NCBI GenBank assembly: GCA_965230615.1
Contig: OZ246012.1
Location: forward strand, 1,054,001 to 1,118,000
Direction: 5' to 3'
Length of the DNA stretch: 64,000 nt
DNA from: G965230615 sp965230615
Lineage (GTDB): Bacteria; Pseudomonadota; Gammaproteobacteria; HTCC5015
The position numbers and the translations under genes were made by a program. Each line of letters starts with the position of its first letter. Position 1 is the stretch's first letter. The notes under the pieces were generated by a model, which was not told where the DNA came from, ran no database searches, and saw only the letters and a program-made list of their open reading frames with translations. Below, in pieces: positions 60,192 to 64,000 of the stretch.

Positions 60192-62879
60192 TTAATCTGC
60201 TTTTAATTCACGCAGTACCCGGAAGCCCGTTTGACTATCTGCAGCACCATTATGCGGCTTTTGTGTCTTTATGATACAGGCTGACATAGGATCTTCAAAT
60301 GAACCACCTGCCGCCATCAACTTACGCCCCTGATCATAAACCAACTCCTGCGCATTCCCAACAAAATTCACTAATCCCCAGGCATTGGCTTTGCCCGCAG
60401 TCGCCTTCACTAATATACCACCTTTATTCAAACCACGACTTTTCAATATGCAGTTAGCGGTATTATCCAGTACAAAGCCTGTCGATTTAGCAGCATAAAC
60501 CCATTCTTTCTTACTCGGTAAGCGGTATTTCCGCTTGGATTTTTCGCTTAACCATTTCAAATAGGCATTGACCTGCTTGATGCTAATGCCTGTTACCGGT
60601 AGCCCAGTATTACCTGACTTGGCACTACAGGCTTTTGATTGCTGACAATATCGGTTGAACTCAGCAATAGACACCTCATAGCGGCCAATGGCAAATGGCT
60701 TAATCGCGCCTTTGGCAGGCATCACAACCATTACCGGCCCTTGGCCCGCACTACCGAGCCTATCGCGACAGGTTGAACGACTTTTACCGCCTTTGCCAGC
60801 GATGCTGGTATTACAATCATCGCGTGGCACAATACGGATCGCTGCAATGGTTTTATTTTGATTGAATAAACGTAAAGCATCGCGCTTATAATCTTCCGCC
60901 CGTTTAGGGTGAGAACGACCAATGCTGCTGATACAGTTAGCCACTGCCCGTAATAACTCGGGTTCGTACTGGGTATAACGCCGACTGTTTGTTGAGCGCA
61001 GTTTTTTAACCGCCACACCCAAGTCTCGCATATTCATTTGTGAGCGGCATTTTAGTTGCGCTTTCACATTATTTTGTGCGGCTACAAAAGGGTCTTTGCT
61101 ATTATCTTCAGCTTTAGCGGGTGGGGGAGGTGATCGGGTTTGCCCTGCTCTACTCACCCTTGCGGCCTGTCGGGCAGCTTCAGCTTCGGCAGCTTCCCGC
61201 GCCCGTTGCTCAGCTAACAAGCGTTGCTCCTCGCGACGTTGCTCAGCCCGCTCGATTAACTGGGACAAGATAACCACCTGCCGTTCTAAGCGGCTTTTAT
61301 CGCCATTATAACGCTGGGCATTACCAATCAACGCTTTAGCAGCATCGAGTAACTCTCGTTTAAACTGCTCATCTATTTTGCCCGTATAGGCTGTAATAAT
61401 CGTCGCTTCGGTTGCAATCAACCAAATCTTATCTTTTTCCTCTAACCAGGGACTATCATCAGCCAAGAGCTCACGCACACCTTGTATTTCAGCCCAAAGA
61501 TCTCCCTCCCAGGAGGAGGTGAAAGACGGGCTTGCCAGCAATTCTTCAATTTGATCTTTATAAATTTTCAGCCGCACCTCAAACTCGGCTTTGTTGCGAA
61601 TATCATCTGCAGAAATTTGCTTGGGCTCTGGTTGAAAAAACATAAAGTAAGCCACAATACCGACTGATAACAATAAAGCCAATGCGGTTGATATCGCAAC
61701 AGTAGGCTTTTTACTAACGGTTAGCTCATGCAGCAAGGTATCAACACTGTCAATACGATCTTCACGTTTAAAGGCGAGTGACTTTTCAATTGCACTCCAC
61801 TGACGACGGCTTAAACTTGGAATGCGTTTGGGCTTTAAGCCTTTTTCCCGAGCTTCATCAGCGGGTACCTTATTAAAAGGGTGCCCACCGGTAAAAATTT
61901 CGTAAATCACGCAACCCAGTGCATAAACATCATCACGCATATCTGGCGCATCACCTTCAAGCATTTCCAAACTGGCATAGCTAGGGGTAAGTGCACCTAA
62001 GTCACCCGCATCAAATACGGTACGATCATCTGAATGATCATCACTACGCTGGACATTGGCGACCGCGCGCGCGATACCGAAGTCAAAAACTTTTGTAACT
62101 CCTCTGGAGGTTACAAAAACATTACCCGGTTTAAAATCTGAGTGGATAAGGTCTCGATCATGTGCATGACTCAATGCGGCACACATATCTTTTATGATGC
62201 CCCAGGCATCATCGGTCGGCAGGCCAATACCGTGATAACGCTTGAGCAGCTTATCGAGTGGCTCACCTTCCATGTATTCCATGGTCATAAAAACCCGGTC
62301 GCCATCGCGGTCGAAATCAAAGACATTCACGATATTCGGATGCGCAATACTTTGCGACTTGGTCGACTCACGCTGCAGCGTAATCACGGCCTCAGGATGC
62401 TGCTTGAACTCATCATTGAGCACTTTAATAGCAACATAGGGGTCACGGTCCTGGGTTTCAACGCGTACCAGATCACGTGCCTTATAAACTACCCCCATAC
62501 CACCAACACCCAGTACATCACCGAGTTCAAAGCGGTTTTTGATTAAATTGCCACCACTTACCAAGCCAGCTGCCGTATTGGAACGCAGTCCAGCGGCACT
62601 CGCGGGTTTACTGACAGCACGCTTGGGCGCAATACGGGTTTTATCATTATCGCTGGCAGCCTGTTCAGCTGTGCTGTTTGTATCGGCTGACCGTTGTCGC
62701 CTGACAGCAATACGGGTCTTATCATCATCGGCAGCCGTTGTAGGCGGGGTTTTGGCAGCGGCTATGCGCGTCTTATCATCCGCTGCGGCCGGTGGCCGAT
62801 GACGTTTAGCCGCAATACGGGTTTTATCATCGGTTGACGACGGCTTGGGCTTGTCGCGATCATCCTGTTTATCAGACAT
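60192..62879 (-). CDS. ppkA: PpkA-like Ser/Thr protein kinase with C-terminal FGE-sulfatase domain
   Basis: An 895-residue protein. Residues 1-90 carry four DKTRIA beads (Thr20, 37, 55, 81). The kinase domain (about 115-385) has GVGGMGVVYKA, VAIKVL, HSDFKPGNV (HSD instead of HRD) and FDFGIA. A membrane helix (about 395-415, ALALLLSVGIVAYFMFF) follows, then a periplasmic coiled-coil part and an FGE-sulfatase domain (about 725-890, RYEVSIAEFNRYC ... GGSFEDPMSACI ... TGFRVLREL). In T6SS it phosphorylates TssL or Fha to start assembly. It is separated from the main cluster by the TPS and exb genes. Confidence 0.9.
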   Translation of the reverse strand: MSDKQDDRDKPKPSSTDDKTRIAAKRHRPPAAADDKTRIAAAKTPPTTAADDDKTRIAVRRQRSADTNSTAEQAASDNDKTRIAPKRAVSKPASAAGLRSNTAAGLVSGGNLIKNRFELGDVLGVGGMGVVYKARDLVRVETQDRDPYVAIKVLNDEFKQHPEAVITLQRESTKSQSIAHPNIVNVFDFDRDGDRVFMTMEYMEGEPLDKLLKRYHGIGLPTDDAWGIIKDMCAALSHAHDRDLIHSDFKPGNVFVTSRGVTKVFDFGIARAVANVQRSDDHSDDRTVFDAGDLGALTPSYASLEMLEGDAPDMRDDVYALGCVIYEIFTGGHPFNKVPADEAREKGLKPKRIPSLSRRQWSAIEKSLAFKREDRIDSVDTLLHELTVSKKPTVAISTALALLLSVGIVAYFMFFQPEPKQISADDIRNKAEFEVRLKIYKDQIEELLASPSFTSSWEGDLWAEIQGVRELLADDSPWLEEKDKIWLIATEATIITAYTGKIDEQFKRELLDAAKALIGNAQRYNGDKSRLERQVVILSQLIERAEQRREEQRLLAEQRAREAAEAEAARQAARVSRAGQTRSPPPPAKAEDNSKDPFVAAQNNVKAQLKCRSQMNMRDLGVAVKKLRSTNSRRYTQYEPELLRAVANCISSIGRSHPKRAEDYKRDALRLFNQNKTIAAIRIVPRDDCNTSIAGKGGKSRSTCRDRLGSAGQGPVMVVMPAKGAIKPFAIGRYEVSIAEFNRYCQQSKACSAKSGNTGLPVTGISIKQVNAYLKWLSEKSKRKYRLPSKKEWVYAAKSTGFVLDNTANCILKSRGLNKGGILVKATAGKANAWGLVNFVGNAQELVYDQGRKLMAAGGSFEDPMSACIIKTQKPHNGAADSQTGFRVLRELKAD

Positions 62880-63211
62880 AGCGTTATTATTTATACTTTA
62901 ATTATGTACTGGTTTTATTAGCCAATTCATCCACTACTCAACAGCATAGCAAAAAAATGGGCCTGGTGAGCGACCATATCTCGGCCATATTTCAGTCATA
63001 GTCGGGCAACCTCTCAGACCACCCTAAAAATATGAACTATTACTTATAATAACATACTCTTCAAGCTGTCCAGGCTGAAAGTCTGCCATAATCAGCCAAG
63101 CTCGCCCGATCTCGACCCAACACTGGGCAAATTAAGCGGATCGCAAGCAAAATACATCAGACAAATAGACGAGGCAATACAGTACTGTTATATTAATTGG
63201 CATACGGGCAA
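62880..63211. other. Divergent intergenic region between ppkA and the TPR-like gene
   Basis: 332 bases. No gene is visible. It must carry the ppkA promoter and the promoter of the plus-strand gene; for the latter a candidate is given at 63166-63194. No strong hairpin was found. Confidence 0.5.
63166..63194 (+). promoter_or_regulatory. Candidate sigma-70 promoter for the TPR-like gene
   Basis: A -35-like TAGACG (63166-63171) and a -10-like TATATT (63189-63194) are separated by 17 bases. The predicted start is about 10 bases before the ATG at 63212, so the leader would be very short; the alternative ATG at 63257 would give a normal leader. Confidence 0.4.
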
Positions 63212-64000
63212 ATGATCAGATTAAATACAAATTTAAAAAAAGGTTTTTTCCCAACCATGGTTTGTGCACAAATCGGTCGCAATATACGCTTACTGTATTT
63301 GTATAGCTGCTCGCCTTCGCTTATTTTCTTATTGTTCAGCTGCTGGCTACCAAGCACACTAGCACAAGATAAGACAGCTGATAATCAGCAACAATATCAC
63401 GCTTTGAGCCAACGCCTGAATCAGCTCAGTAGCACTATCTACAATAGCTTTTATGCCAAACAACCCCAGGATCAGGGCCAGGCATTTGATGATAGCCAAT
63501 CACTATTAAACTATGTGCAGCAACGCGCAAAGGCCGGGCAAGCAACAGATCACGCATCGGCTATTGCACAGATCAGATCTAACCTGGATTTACTGAGCAG
63601 TGACCCAACGGCTATCAAACCTATCATTAGCTACCTGCTGCGTCGTAATGATATAGCAACCGTCGATGCCCTGCGCCAAGAAGCGCTAGACTATGATGAC
63701 ACTTTCAGTATAGCCAGTATCCATTTACAACTCGCGCAATACCACCAAGCCCGGCAAAACTGGCCAGCCATGCAATCTTATTTAAGCGTTGATTTCTCCG
63801 AACTGCTCAGTGAGGAGGCTGATCATGCGGCCGTATTGCATGGTATTGCTTTACAAAAACTCAAAAAACATCGCCTGGCCATCAAAGAGTATGAAAAAGT
63901 CAAAAGCGGCTCGCCATTCTACCTTTATGCTCAGCTCAATATTGCAAAAGCCTTCATACGACAAGGCTGGTGGACAGATGCACATCGCATTATTAAAGCC
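63212..64000 (+). CDS. Exported TPR-like protein, 5' part only (3' end outside the window)
   Basis: The frame is open to the right edge (263 residues visible). A start at 63212 or at an in-frame ATG at 63257 both give a signal peptide (LIFLLFSCWLPSTLAQ, cleavage near LAQ). The mature part is helical: ALSQRLNQLSSTIYNSFYAK, then VLHGIALQKLKKHRLAIKEYEKV and YAQLNIAKAFIRQGWWTDAHRI, which have the A/G/Y spacing of tetratricopeptide repeats. I do not recognise the family. It is divergent from ppkA and near the exb operon, so a link to either envelope machine is possible but unproven. Confidence 0.7.
   Translation, partial: MIRLNTNLKKGFFPTMVCAQIGRNIRLLYLYSCSPSLIFLLFSCWLPSTLAQDKTADNQQQYHALSQRLNQLSSTIYNSFYAKQPQDQGQAFDDSQSLLNYVQQRAKAGQATDHASAIAQIRSNLDLLSSDPTAIKPIISYLLRRNDIATVDALRQEALDYDDTFSIASIHLQLAQYHQARQNWPAMQSYLSVDFSELLSEEADHAAVLHGIALQKLKKHRLAIKEYEKVKSGSPFYLYAQLNIAKAFIRQGWWTDAHRIIKA

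Overview
The window looks like chromosomal DNA of a marine-type gammaproteobacterium with moderate GC. The left flank carries housekeeping genes typical of that class: the tail of a probable RNase E gene, the lytic transglycosylase mltF, and a lysine/diaminopimelate set (dapC, dapD, and an ArsC/Spx-like gene). I see no tRNA, rRNA, CRISPR array, insertion sequence or attachment site.

Layout. (1) 1-11886: housekeeping and small accessory genes, first on the plus strand (mltF, dapC, dapD, arsC-like), then on the minus strand (alpha/beta hydrolases, a Gfo/Idh/MocA oxidoreductase, the fluoride exporter crcB, a DUF2007/zinc-ribbon protein, an M48 protease, two YbjQ-like proteins, a YjbR protein). 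(2) 11920-43215: one long minus-strand type VI secretion (T6SS) locus resembling HSI-I of Pseudomonas aeruginosa. In transcription order it reads tagH(fha)-tssJ-tssK-tssL-tssM-tagF/pppA fusion, a 464-bp gap, tssA-tssB-tssC-hcp-tagJ-tssE-tssF-tssG-clpV-small unknown-vgrG. It continues into an effector-loading module (DUF6484, DUF2169, a degenerate ketosynthase-like protein, a PAAR-like DUF4150 protein, a TIGR02270 HEAT-like protein) and ends in two tandem AHH-nuclease/Imm11 toxin-immunity pairs. (3) 43454-56829: a two-partner secretion pair, a TpsB transporter and a 3764-residue TpsA exoprotein with an RTX-like repeat. (4) 57353-60048: an ExbB-ExbD-ExbD-TonB/AgmX-type energy-transduction operon. 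(5) 60192-62879: a PpkA-like Ser/Thr kinase fused to an FGE-sulfatase domain. (6) 63212-64000: the start of a divergent exported TPR-like gene that runs off the window.

How it fits together. The sheath (TssBC), tube (Hcp), baseplate (TssEFGK), membrane complex (TssJLM), ClpV and VgrG form a complete injector. The kinase (PpkA), the phosphatase and TagF (here one polypeptide), the FHA protein (TagH) and a TssL with an RTIIRP-type N-terminus form the known threonine-phosphorylation switch. The kinase also carries four DKTRIA beads that I infer to be additional FHA docking sites. The payload appears to be two freestanding AHH nucleases without a fused PAAR domain, presumably loaded through the DUF4150/DUF2169 module and neutralised by the adjacent Imm11 proteins.

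The most interesting points are the split and duplicated nuclease module and its flanking palindrome; the pseudo-ketosynthase; the kinase beads; an ExbD pair in which one member has Asn in place of the membrane Asp; the repeat architecture and C-terminal Cys loop of TpsA; and tandem perfect hairpins in the 1.5-2.2 kb intergenic region.
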